Source: Zygnema cylindricum (Eukaryota > Streptophyta > Zygnematophyceae > Zygnematales > Zygnemataceae). From it: DNA of 10,166 nt. The stretch lies in the NCBI GenBank assembly GCA_037447655.1, contig JBBHKE010001392.1, positions 209,369 to 219,534 on the forward strand, given 5' to 3'. The stretch's first letter is position 1. Each line of letters opens with the position of its first letter. A program made the translations under genes and the position numbers. Shown one piece after another: positions 1 through 7,620 of this stretch. The notes beneath the pieces are model-generated. The model saw only the letters and a program-made list of their open reading frames with translations, was not told where the DNA came from and did no database searches.

Positions 1-132
1 GTTAAGAAAATAGAAGAATCTTGTCCGGCTGAGTGCGCTCCTTTCCACGTACTTTAATGACCGTACAGAGGAAAAGGCCCGGGAATCCTTGGTAAGATAA
101 AAGGGGTGCCTGTGAAGCACACGAGCTTGACA
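1..132. other. Unidentified DNA abutting a broken LTR
   Basis: This stretch lies where the rest of the copia 3' LTR should be, but it shows no similarity by eye to the matching part of the 5' LTR (about 4971-5102). It does not continue the gypsy RNase H frame that the copia element interrupted. The last two bases before LTR similarity resumes are CA (131-132), which is how an LTR ends, so this could be the edge of another LTR or element inserted into the copia LTR. On the minus strand it would begin TGTCAAGC, a plausible LTR start. A deletion junction is the alternative. I recognise no gene here. Confidence 0.4.
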
Positions 133-506
133 CGTACAAAGTGATGAATCATTTGTGGTCCCACGCGAATCTCGTCCGTTCACTCGATTTGCATCTACGG
201 TCGTGGTTAAATGTTGTACCACTATCTTCGCGGACAATCGGTTGAGTCTCCGTCCATGCGATTCTTCAACAGTATTCGTTCGATGTGTGACGCGTGGTAA
301 AGTGTGTCGGCGCTTTCCCAAAAACCCGTATGATGTTTATTTTCTGACGCGTGTCCCTGCAGACGTAGAATACACTTCAAAAGTACTACTGCTACTGTCA
401 CACTAAATGAGGTAAGTACAACAACTTATCTAGACCAAAATATTCTAAGTACTTGGTCTCTCCTCACAGCTCTGTTTAGTGAGTATTAAGATTTTTTATT
501 TCAACA
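133..506 (-). repeat. Copia 3' LTR, truncated
   Basis: This matches 5103-5476 without any net indel: 374 positions with 26 differences by hand count (18 transitions, 8 transversions). On the minus strand it starts with TGTTGAAATA directly after the polypurine tract, which fixes the LTR boundary at 506. Only the U3-side 374 bp remain. The full 5' copy is 689 bp, and similarity stops sharply at 132/133. The TATA-like box and the R/U5 end present in the 5' copy are therefore missing from the window. Confidence 0.93.
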
Positions 507-520
507 CTCCCCTAAATCTT
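507..520 (-). other. Copia polypurine tract (plus-strand primer)
   Basis: On the minus strand this reads AAGATTTAGGGGAG and runs directly into the TGTTGA start of the 3' LTR. A purine-rich run at that exact place is the conserved primer for plus-strand DNA synthesis in LTR elements. It lies 17 bases past the stop codon of the RNase H frame (540-538). Two T's interrupt the purines, and the GGGGAG core is intact. Confidence 0.85.
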
Positions 521-537
521 TAGACTCGCTTACTCAC

Positions 538-1422
538 TTATTCAACACACTCTCTGCAATACTTCAATTTAGGAGCTAGAAGAGCTTTAGTCATCATATC
601 AGCCACCATCTTTTCATACGGTAAATAACTCATTTTTATCACTCTTGCAAGCACATTTTCTCTCACAAAGTGTAGTCTAACATCCATGTGTTTACTTTTA
701 AAATGATGACTAGGGTTAGAGGCAATGGTAAATGCTGCCTGATTGTCACACCAGATAACCTGAAGACCGGTTTGCATATACACGAGTTCCTGTAAAGTGG
801 CCTTAACCCTTAGGAGTTCCTTGAGGGGAGAGCTGGCTACCATACATTCCGACTCCATCGGGGATTGAGGCGTAACCTTCTGTAATTTGCTGCTCCACCA
901 GCAAGTTCCATTCCCAATTTTCAGAACGAAGCCGGTTGTTGATTTCCGGCTTGGCATATCTCCATAGCTGGCATCGCTCCAAGTCTGTAATTTTACCTCT
1001 CCTCCACCGAGTATAAGCTTGAGGTTTCGGATACCTGCCAAGTATCTCAGAACCCTCTTTGCTGCTTCCCAATATGCTCTTTTAGGCTTTTGAAGACTCC
1101 TACTTAAGACTCCTACGGCTGCAGCGATGTCAGGCCTCGTACAATTCATAAAATAAATAAGACTTCCCACTACTTGTCTGTATGGCTTTGTAGCCATAAA
1201 CTCTTCTTCCCCTGACTTTAAGCTTTCACTATCCATTATGCGTGAGTCTGATTCACTTCCCTCCAACTTTTGCCTAGCTTCCATGGGAGTTACTGATCCG
1301 TTCACATCTTTCATCTCAAATTTTTCCAGCATGTTCCCTATTGCTTCTTTCTGGGTTAGCATAATCAATCTGTTATCCTCTGTCTCTTTCAACTTGTATG
1401 CCCAAAATATATTTAGCCTCAC
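538..1422 (-). pseudogene. Copia RNase H and RT C-terminal region
   Basis: An uninterrupted 294-codon frame forming the end of copia pol. Residues about 12-130 are the connection between RT and RNase H, with the conserved SLIYFMNCTRPDI and AAKRVLRYL blocks. RNase H follows: catalytic Asp in WSD (residue 150), Glu in MESEC (190/192; families usually have EAEY, so Tyr is now Cys), Asp in WCDNQAA (226), then KSKHMDVRLHFVREN (242-256). The enzyme degrades the RNA strand of the RNA-DNA hybrid during reverse transcription. The first dozen residues are out-of-frame read-through: the true protein enters from the RT frame through a one-base shift near 1375-1400. It is unusually well preserved compared with the gag end. 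Not an independent gene. Confidence 0.92.
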
Positions 1423-2190
1423 CGAGGTCTTTCATTTCAAACTTAGACCTCAAAGCTACTTTAATACGATTTATTTCATCTATGGATTTGCTTATTTGTA
1501 AAACATCATCCACATATACAGCGATATAAAGAATTCCATCTTCCCCTTGTAAGACATATACTGAGTGATCTGAGCTGATTCTTTTGAATCCTAGACTAGT
1601 CAGGAATTCATCTAGCATTAGATTCCATTGTCTAAGGGCTTGTTTCAGCCCATACAGATATTTTATCAGTTTACAGCCTGGCTTTTCTTTTCCTTTTTCT
1701 TCATACATATAAGGCTGCTACATATAAATGGTTTCTTCTAACTCTCCATGTAAAAAGGCTGTCTTAACATCCATCTGATGAATTTCCATATTTTGTATAG
1801 CAGCTATACTCAACAATATTCTTACAGTAGGAAATCTGACGACTGGGGAGAAGGTTTGCTCAAAGTCAATACTTTCTTTCTATTTGTACCATTTGGCCAC
1901 AAGTCTGGCCTTATATCTTTCGATAATGTTGTCCGGATTCAGTTTGACTTTGAAGACCCACTTGCTTCCAATGGCTTTCCTCCCCGGAGGCAGGTCCACC
2001 AGCTCCCATGTCTGTGTCTTGATAATCGACTTCATCTCATCGTTGGCCGCCTCAATCCAGTGGTTTCTCTCCGGTGATGAGAAGGCCTCTTTGATGGTCA
2101 TAGGCTCCCCTGATGCTGTAGAAAAAGCAATGTGAGAACCGGTTTGCAGACGACTGCTAAATCTTCTTCCCCCGGAAATTTTGAGGCTGA
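1373..2190 (-). pseudogene. Copia reverse transcriptase domain
   Basis: The copia RT core in one frame with two TAG stops (1882-1880 and 1720-1718). Landmarks in order: EAFSSPERNHW near 2090, WVFKVKLN, RYKARLVAKWYK up to the first stop, [28 protein letters not shown] with the first catalytic Asp at about 1775-1773, LYGLKQALRQWN (families have APRQW) and the YVDD catalytic box at 1516-1505. The enzyme copies element RNA into DNA inside the virus-like particle. The first stop replaces a position that is normally Gln after GY-x in this family, which fits CAG to TAG. The frame leaves near 1375 by a frameshift into the RNase H frame and enters near 2170-2190 by another. The YVDD box survives, but no full-length product is possible. 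Confidence 0.93.
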
Positions 2191-3302
2191 AATGGTTGGC
2201 AATCTCCGATTCTTGGTGCTAAAAGTGCCGCAGGTTTCGAAGGATAAGCAGTCTGTTCCTCTGGATTTTGATGAAGTGGAGAAGCATCCGTAGCAGGAAC
2301 AAGCGGTGTAGTAGCAAAAGGTGTTATGGGAGGGGGTTGCACCGGAAAATACACTTAATGTTGATGGTGAAAGATGACATACTCTTGTTTGTTGTTTTCT
2401 GTTGCCTCATCTGTGACTTTGAACAGATCAACCGAATCCTGTTCATCTTTAATCTGAATGTTCCGAGACACAACTATTTTTTGTTTATCTAAGACATACA
2501 CTCTGTACCCCTTTGCATTATCATCATACCCCAAGAGAATTCCTGCTAAGCCTTTGGCTTCCATTTTCCACTTATCTGGTGACTTATCTAAAATATAACA
2601 CTTACTTCCAAATAGCTTAAAGTGACTAACATCTTGTACTTTTCCTGTCCACAGCTCATAAGGGGTAGAGCTGACAGATCTAGATGTAGCTCTATTCTTT
2701 ATATAAACCGCACAGTTAAGCGCTTCAGCCCATAATTTCATATCTATACCCTTGTCTGCAAGCATGGATATAGCAATTTCTGTGACTATCCTGTTTAGTC
2801 TTTCAGAAACTCCATTCTGCTCTGGAGTATAAGGAACTGTTAGATTGTGACTTATACCCTCATCAAGTAGAAATTGCTTGAATTCGTTAGAGGTGTATTC
2901 ACCTCCATTGTCTGATCTGAACGCCAAGATCTGAACTCCGTGTAGCTTCTCTGCCCAAACTTTGTAGTGCTTAACGTGAGTGAACACTTCACTCTTGTTC
3001 TTCATATAATAAACTTTGGTGTACCTGGAGAAATCATCAGTGAATGTGACCATATACTAAACTCCTCCAGCCGATGCTACTTGGGACGGTCCGAGGACAT
3101 CCGAATGAATGAGCTAGAGGACTCTTGTAGATCTGTTTTTTGTCTCCTGTGGAAATAGCAACTTATGAATCTTGCCTAGTGAGCAGCCATCACATGTTTT
3201 CACAGATTGAGATGTGAGAGAAACACCTTTAACTTTCCCAGCATTCATCATCTTTTTCAGACTTTCCTAAATAATATGTTCTAACCTTTTATGCCATAAT
3301 TC
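2157..3302 (-). pseudogene. Copia integrase
   Basis: The integrase inserts element cDNA into chromosomal DNA. The N-terminal zinc-binding HHCC is complete: His at 3293 and 3278 (H-x4-H) and Cys at 3194 and 3185 (C-x2-C), 27 residues apart. The catalytic triad is complete: Asp in IHSD (3101), Asp in FRSDNGGEY (2912) and Glu in NGVSERLNR (2804), giving D,D35E. The C-terminal module includes STPYELW, FKLFGSKCYILDK and KGLAGILLGYD. An open run of 232 codons covers 3053-2355. Stops lie at 3269-3267, 3116-3114 and 3059-3057 (all TAG) and 2357-2355 (TAA). A Pro-rich linker continues in the same frame to a stop at 2159-2157, ahead of RT. Preserved catalytic residues but a broken frame. Confidence 0.93.
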
Positions 3303-3720
3303 ATTCTCATATGACACACTGGAATACAAAACATCTTTTTCTTTGCATTCAGCCATGTCCATCCTGTACATCTTACTGGCATCTCTAGTTCATGTTATTG
3401 CTATCTTGCCTAGCTTACTAACAACATGTCTTCCCCTTTTAAGGGTGACTTCAAAACCTTTACTCTCTACTAAGGAAGTAAAAAAAAGATTCTTTTTAAA
3501 ATCTGGAACATGTTAAACATTGTGGAGAGATCTTTTGCTAGATTTTCCCCCCACATCTATCGTTAGAGAACCATCACCCAGTGCTGATGACTGGACACTC
3601 ATGCCATAGGCATAGTAGATATTTTTTCGGATGAGTTTGTTGTAGATTTGTAAAGATGGCTCTATCCCAGCACATGTGGGCTGATGCCCCGGTATCCATA
3701 ATCCATCAACCGTATTTGGG
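3303..3720 (-). pseudogene. Copia aspartic protease and GAG-pre-integrase linker
   Basis: The protease cleaves the gag-pol polyprotein and works as a homodimer. The active-site block WIMDTGASAHM reads at 3705-3673, with the catalytic Asp-Thr-Gly at 3696-3688 intact. Just past it, near 3660, the frame shifts by one base. The continuation reads AYGMSVQSSALGDGSLTI and then NV-stop-HVPDFKKNLF at 3540-3480, the usual copia block before integrase. Stops are TGA at 3708-3706 (immediately before the active-site Trp), TAA at 3515-3513 and TGA at 3392-3390. The start of this segment is set arbitrarily at the gag/protease junction, because the family has no separate start codon. Confidence 0.9.
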
Positions 3721-4737
3721 TCCCTCCATTGATGCTTCCATAGCAAATAATTCCGCATCTTCTTCATCATTCAAGCTCAGAGATGTATCTGTATCATCTG
3801 CAAATGTTGAAAAAAATGCATTTTCTCGTGATGGATTTCCAGAAAATCCTTGGTGAAATTGGCTTTGTTACCATCTAGGCCTGTATAAACCAATTTTATT
3901 TGCATTTTTCAGTTTTGGACAGTACCTGTAACCATGTCCTTTCTCAAAACAATAAAAACAAGCGTTAGAAGACTGCCTATTTGGCCTGTGACTGCCCTGA
4001 TTGAACTGGTTTTGATTCTGATTAAACTGGTTTTGAGTCAGGTTAACTGGGTTTCAGTTCTGATTAAACTATTTTATTCTTTCAAATTCTGTATTGAAAA
4101 CCTCTAATTTCTTTTCACCATCAAGGACCTTACTTGTAGACTCTTCTTCTAGTATAAGATTCTAAGATAACTAAAAAGTCTAGCTAGACTTATTATGCCC
4201 TTTTAAAGCTGTAGACACTCCCTTCATATGACTAGGAAGACCTCTGATAGCTTGCTAGAAATCCTGAAAATTTCCACCAGCTGAATACTGTGCATCAATG
4301 AGTCTCCTAAACTTATCACAATACTCGGTCATAGATCCCCCCGAGTATTTCTAGTCCTAGATCCGGTCAGCCACAAGAAGCTCCTCCTGGTTGTTTGCCT
4401 TTTCGTGGGAAGTTTTCAGTGAAGTTCAAATCTCGCTCGCCTTTTTCATCTTAAGCCGATACATAACCACACTCTCTGAGATACAAAGAATCAAATTGTT
4501 TCGAGCGAGAGAGTTCTTTTTAGCCTAGCTCGGATCCGTTTCAGCAAGAGATCCATCCAAGACTCCCATCAAGTCAGCAATTTCAAAAGATGATTCAACC
4601 ATAGCTGCCCAGTATGCATACTTCTGGCCATTGAAGACATGAATTCTAGACGAAAGGCCCATAACCTCTTGCTCTACAACCACAGTTGCAGGTGGAGGTC
4701 CACCAGTAGTAGTGGATGTAGACATAGACTTCAACAA
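3721..4737 (-). pseudogene. Copia gag (capsid and nucleocapsid)
   Basis: Gag forms the particle shell and packages element RNA. The chosen start is the ATG at 4737, about 25 bases past the primer-binding site relic. A second ATG lies four codons on. N-terminal residues contain FNGQKYAYW, like the F-x-G-x-NY-x-W block of copia gag. Downstream in the same frame are SGGSMTEY and LPSHMKGVSTAL, then an Asn/Gln-rich repeat and a CCHC zinc knuckle CFYCFEKGHGYRYC at 3960-3919 (C-x2-C-x4-H-x4-C, complete). An acidic stretch near 3770 leads to protease. Eleven stops interrupt it: TAG at 4527, 4359, 4353, 4257, 4182, 4173, 4164 and 4071, TGA at 4428 and 4056, TAA at 3870 (first base of each). The steady family resemblance in one frame argues that these are true stops, not a misread frame. 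Confidence 0.88.
3999..4082 (-). repeat. Imperfect 21-bp tandem repeat in copia gag
   Basis: Four consecutive 21-base units start at 3999, 4020, 4041 and 4062. Units 1 and 2 agree at 18 of 21 positions; units 3 and 4 are more diverged. Each encodes a 7-residue unit of the type (N/T)QNQFNQ on the minus strand, just upstream of the zinc knuckle. Being a multiple of three, the repeat expanded without disturbing the frame. Two stops now fall in it (4071-4069 and 4056-4054). Confidence 0.8.
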
Positions 4738-4761
4738 AAGCTACCAGAAATCCTATCAAAC

Positions 4762-4779
4762 AACCAACTTTGATATAAC
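4762..4779 (-). other. Degenerate copia primer-binding site
   Basis: On the minus strand this reads TTATATCAAAGTTGGTTG, a few T's past the proposed 5' LTR end. It resembles the plant initiator-tRNA-Met type site TGGTATCAGAGC plus the TTGGT that often follows, with G-to-A-like changes and one missing base. The site anneals the tRNA that primes minus-strand DNA synthesis. Its position between LTR and gag fits. The sequence match alone would be weak. Confidence 0.6.
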
Positions 4780-4787
4780 AAAAAAAA

Positions 4788-5476
4788 TGTTCACACTTTC
4801 CAAATATCACCAAATTCCACAATAATACAATATCACATGCAGTCGGCCAATTCCCAAAATTGCAGCCCAATTGAACTTATATACCATAAAATACAACACT
4901 TGTATTGTGAGTACATCCAAACCCTAGAAGACTACTAAACAAAATATACTTAGTGGAACACTACATTCTAGTTCGCTAAGTAAAAACTACCGTGTTTCAA
5001 ATATGTAAATAGATTCTGGTACAGTAGAGTTCAGGGTGCTTAGTCAGCAGTGGATGCTAGAGTCCACCCGTTTTTGATCAAGTGCTCCAAGTCACCTGAG
5101 ATCGTACAAAGTGATGAGTCATTTGTGGTCCCACGTGAATCTTGTCCGTTCACTCGATTCGCATCTACGATCATCGTTGAATGTTGTACCACTATCTTGG
5201 CAGAGAATCGGTTGAGTCTCCGTCCGTCCGATTCTTCAACAGTATTCGTTCGATGTGTGACACGTGGTAAAGTGTGTCGGCGCTTTCCCAAAAACCCGTA
5301 TGATGTTTATTTTCTGACGCGTGTCCTTGCAGAAGTACAATACACTTCAAAAGTACTACTACTACTGTCACACTAAATGAGGTAAGTATTACAACTTATC
5401 TAGACCAAAATATTCTAAGTATTTAGTCTCTCATCACAACTTTGTTTAGTGAGTATTAAGATTTCTTATTTCAACA
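4788..5476 (-). repeat. Copia 5' LTR
   Basis: A 689-bp LTR. The outer boundary at 5476 is firm: the minus strand starts TGTTGAAATA, and similarity with the other LTR stops here. The inner boundary at 4788 is inferred. The minus strand ends GTGTGAACA, giving matching inverted ends TGTT/AACA, and a primer-binding site relic follows within about ten bases. Only 5103-5476 has a partner in the window, so 4788-5102 is LTR by this argument rather than by direct comparison; it could instead be untranslated leader. Open frames on either strand inside it look fortuitous. Confidence 0.75.
4876..4883 (-). promoter_or_regulatory. TATA-like box of the copia 5' LTR
   Basis: TATATAAG on the minus strand, about 90 bases before the proposed LTR end. 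That leaves room for a transcription start near 4850 and a short R-U5. It is the best TATA-like match I see in the LTR on the element's strand. Function is inferred from sequence and position only. Confidence 0.45.
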
Positions 5477-5481
5477 CCTTC
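5477..5481. other. Candidate target site of the copia insertion (one copy)
   Basis: The five bases CCTTC directly outside the copia 5' LTR. Copia elements normally duplicate 5 bp of target, so the same CCTTC should flank the far end of the 3' LTR. That end is missing from the window, so the duplication is unverified. Confidence 0.35.
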
Positions 5482-5727
5482 CGCCCGGTTATTGCTTCTA
5501 CTGGCGTAAGCCACCATATATTCGGCCACAGCATAATCGAATTGAGCCAACATAGCTCACAATCCAAACCTGCTCCAATCGGTGTAAAGGAGGAAAGGTT
5601 TTTGATGATCGGGCATCCGGCGTACTGGGTGCTCCTTTAAGGCATCCTTTAAGAACAAGAACGACATCTATTGTTCCTCAGCCCACTCCCAATCATGGTA
5701 CTTCTGTAGTAACAGGTTTAATGGTTA
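5477..5727 (-). pseudogene. Gypsy RNase H, cut by the copia insertion
   Basis: In frame with the RT domain upstream, past a TAA at 5727-5725, are a DWEWAEEQ-type block, KPFLLYTDWS with the first catalytic Asp, AMLAQFDYAVAEYMVAYASRS and finally NNRAEG, where the copia LTR begins. This is the RT-connected RNase H of gypsy elements, which would continue with the catalytic Glu and further Asp. That remainder is absent from the window. Two more stops interrupt it: TAG after EEQ near 5670, and TGA after RFGL near 5557. The reading up to the last codon shows that the copia element landed inside a coding domain. Confidence 0.88.
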
Positions 5728-6600
5728 AGTGTGATTGTTGAGCTCCGAGATGAACCTCCAATAGTAATTAGCCAAAGCCATAAAAGTATTGAGGGCCGAG
5801 ATATCTTTAGGTGGAGGTTGAGCATCAAGGACGGCTACCTTGACCATATGGGGACCCACCGTCGCGGGTGTAACTTCATGTCCCAGGTAAATAATTTCCT
5901 CTACTCCAAAAATTCCTTTGCCCCTGTGACATTTCAAGCCCACTCCTTGGAGGGCCTGGAGGACAATCAGTCTGTGCTCCAAGTGCTCTTCAAAAGTTTT
6001 GGATAAAATGATAACATCGTTGATGTAGCATCTGGCGTAGTCAATTTCTGGGAGAGCTTCGTCTATTGCTCGCTGGAATTTTGCAGGTGCATTCTTCAAT
6101 CCAAATGGCATGTAGAGCCACTCATACAACCTGGAACGTGCCCAAAATGTTGTTCTCTCCCGTTGTTTAGGTTCCATAACAATTTGGTGAAACCCATTTT
6201 TCATGTCAAGGGTTAAGTAAATGGTGGCCCCGGCAAGAGAGTCCAAAATCTCTTCTGGGGTCAACATCGTATATCTGTCCAGAATGGTGGCCGAGTTCAG
6301 CATTCGATAGTCCCCACACATCTGAAAATCTACAGTTTTCCCCAAGGAATCTTTCTTGGGGGGGAGGATTGTTGGGGAAGCAAACCCATGGAGTACTGTA
6401 CTGTCTTACACCAATCTCGCATCTACCAAAGTTTGGACCTTGGCGGAAATGAACTCTTTCTCTTTAAAACTGAGAGGATACTGCTTCTGCCAAACAGTTG
6501 TTGTCTCGTCAATTAAGTCTATTCTAAAAGGAGTCCCTTTATAGATGCCTACATCGGTGTCTAACCAAGAGAAAATACGTGTCTGACCAAGAGAACACAT
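5725..6600 (-). pseudogene. Gypsy reverse transcriptase
   Basis: The frame from about 6600 reads GTPFRIDLIDETT, KQYPLSFKEKEFI and DARLV, then a TAA at 6407-6405, then SPTILPPKKDSLG, MCGDYRMLN, IYLTLDMKNGFHQI (first catalytic Asp), LYEWLYMPFGLKNAPAKFQ, CYINDVIILS and YLGHEV. The fragment after the stop is 206 codons long (6345-5725). This is the RT core that copies element RNA to DNA. The catalytic box is YIND at 6027-6016: Asn replaces the first Asp of the usual Y-x-DD, which should abolish polymerase activity. An AAC codon for GAC is a single G-to-A change. Apart from this and one stop the domain is well conserved. Confidence 0.93.
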
Positions 6601-7620
6601 TTTTGTTCTTTTACAGTAATTCAGAGAGCTAGGCCTTCTGCTAGGGTTCTAACTGCTTCCTTTAAGGTCCAAACCTTTTTTCCTGGCTTTACAGCAGCCA
6701 TGCTTCCAGGGGCCTAACCTAGCGAGAGCGGTCAAATTTTAACCCTACGTGTGGATCTTATTCTCCTTCCCCTTTTAGTACCCTACTGGTGACAACTTCC
6801 ACTAAGCTATCCGTTTCCCAACCTCCCCCCCCCCCCCACTAAGGAGTCCTTGGGTTTGGGTGGAATGTTACGGATTGAAAATTTTGACAAAGTCTCTCTT
6901 TTTGCCTCTCTTCCCCCCTCAAGCTACAAATTGGCCTGCACTCCTAACAACCTTGGAGCTTGAAGGTAACTAGCCCTAGACTGAGGAGAATTTTACTAGA
7001 AAAAGCAAGAGAATGTTTCAACACCCACGCAACTGCATTCAGATCCATGCTCTGTCCGAGTATACTGCACCTCTGGAGGTTTGAAATACCTGGTGTGAGC
7101 GTTGTTGCACGTTGGAATCCCATTGCCTGTTCTTGTTCCTCGACTGTCGATGTTGTCAGGCTCCAGCCTTGCTATCAAATATCATTCCTGACGCTCCCTT
7201 TTGATATGCATGGCTGTTGGGGAAGGAAACGAGGGTTGGCAGGGCTCGCCGTGGGGCCCCTAGTTTGTTGCACCAAAAGATTGGGGGACGATCAGCCTTT
7301 CTCACTGGAGTGGGCATCCGCCTTGGTGAGAGGATTTGTTGCAAAGTTGTGTGGGGATCCGTTTGGTGGTTTTGTAAGAGTTAGGTTAGGACTGAAAAAG
7401 GTACTCAATTAGTCTTGTAAGCCCTAACTCTATGAGCCCTTGATCCCAGCTGCGCTGCATTGAAAACAATTGGAGACCCTAGAATTTGCAGAATTTTATT
7501 CTAGCTATTCGCAACCTCTTTTCTTTTATCATCCCCTGGGTGGACGTTCTCCAAGACGTACCCCACTGGTGTGTGTTGAAGTTGCTACAGCCGGGAAACT
7601 AATTTGATCATCTGGAAGAA
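6601..7620 (-). pseudogene. Gypsy spacer between protease and RT, poorly recognisable
   Basis: About 1 kb lies between the protease and the recognisable start of RT, more than I expect for the family. Near RT, one frame reads GKKGLDLKEAVRTLAEGLAL (about 6680-6620), plausibly the run-in to RT, and shifts frame near 6600. Further upstream the protease frame has an open stretch at 7380-7156 that is Pro- and basic-rich (LSPRRMPTPVRKADRPPIFW) but contains no domain I know. Stops elsewhere in all minus frames are near random density. A 150-codon open frame on the plus strand (6960-7412) has no recognisable product. This may be degraded pol linker or may include foreign insertion. Confidence 0.5.
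6825..6837. repeat. Poly-C run (13 C)
   Basis: A run of 13 C on the plus strand inside the gypsy spacer, in a C-rich setting. Such runs gain and lose bases easily and may explain some frame loss here. It may also be a sequencing-length error. Confidence 0.85.

Larger units (their letters stand above)
133..5476 (-). mobile_element. Ty1/copia LTR retrotransposon, degenerate
   Basis: An LTR retrotransposon read on the minus strand. Order from its 5' end: 5' LTR (5476-4788), primer-binding site, gag, protease, integrase, reverse transcriptase, RNase H, polypurine tract, 3' LTR (506-133, truncated). Integrase before reverse transcriptase is the diagnostic copia order. The coding part was one gag-pol polyprotein, as is usual for the family, and now has about 20 in-frame stops and at least three frameshifts, so it is non-autonomous. 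The domains most resemble Tnt1-like plant elements, though I cannot assign the lineage firmly. It sits inside the RNase H region of a gypsy element starting at 5477. Confidence 0.95.

Noticed and set aside
155-406. Open frame on the plus strand of the 3' LTR, with a counterpart at 5050-5376 in the 5' LTR
   Set aside because: The two are the same LTR sequence read antisense to the element. The product resembles nothing, and LTRs of copia elements do not normally code. Two copies being open follows from shared ancestry.
6825-6837. Poly-C run as a possible programmed frameshift site
   Set aside because: It lies in a decayed spacer with stops in all frames, and a homopolymer length error or slippage is simpler.
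6960-7412. 150-codon open frame on the plus strand
   Set aside because: It is antisense to gypsy pol with no recognisable domain. One chance frame of this length is not surprising in a 10-kb window read in six frames. Kept only as part of the spacer observation.
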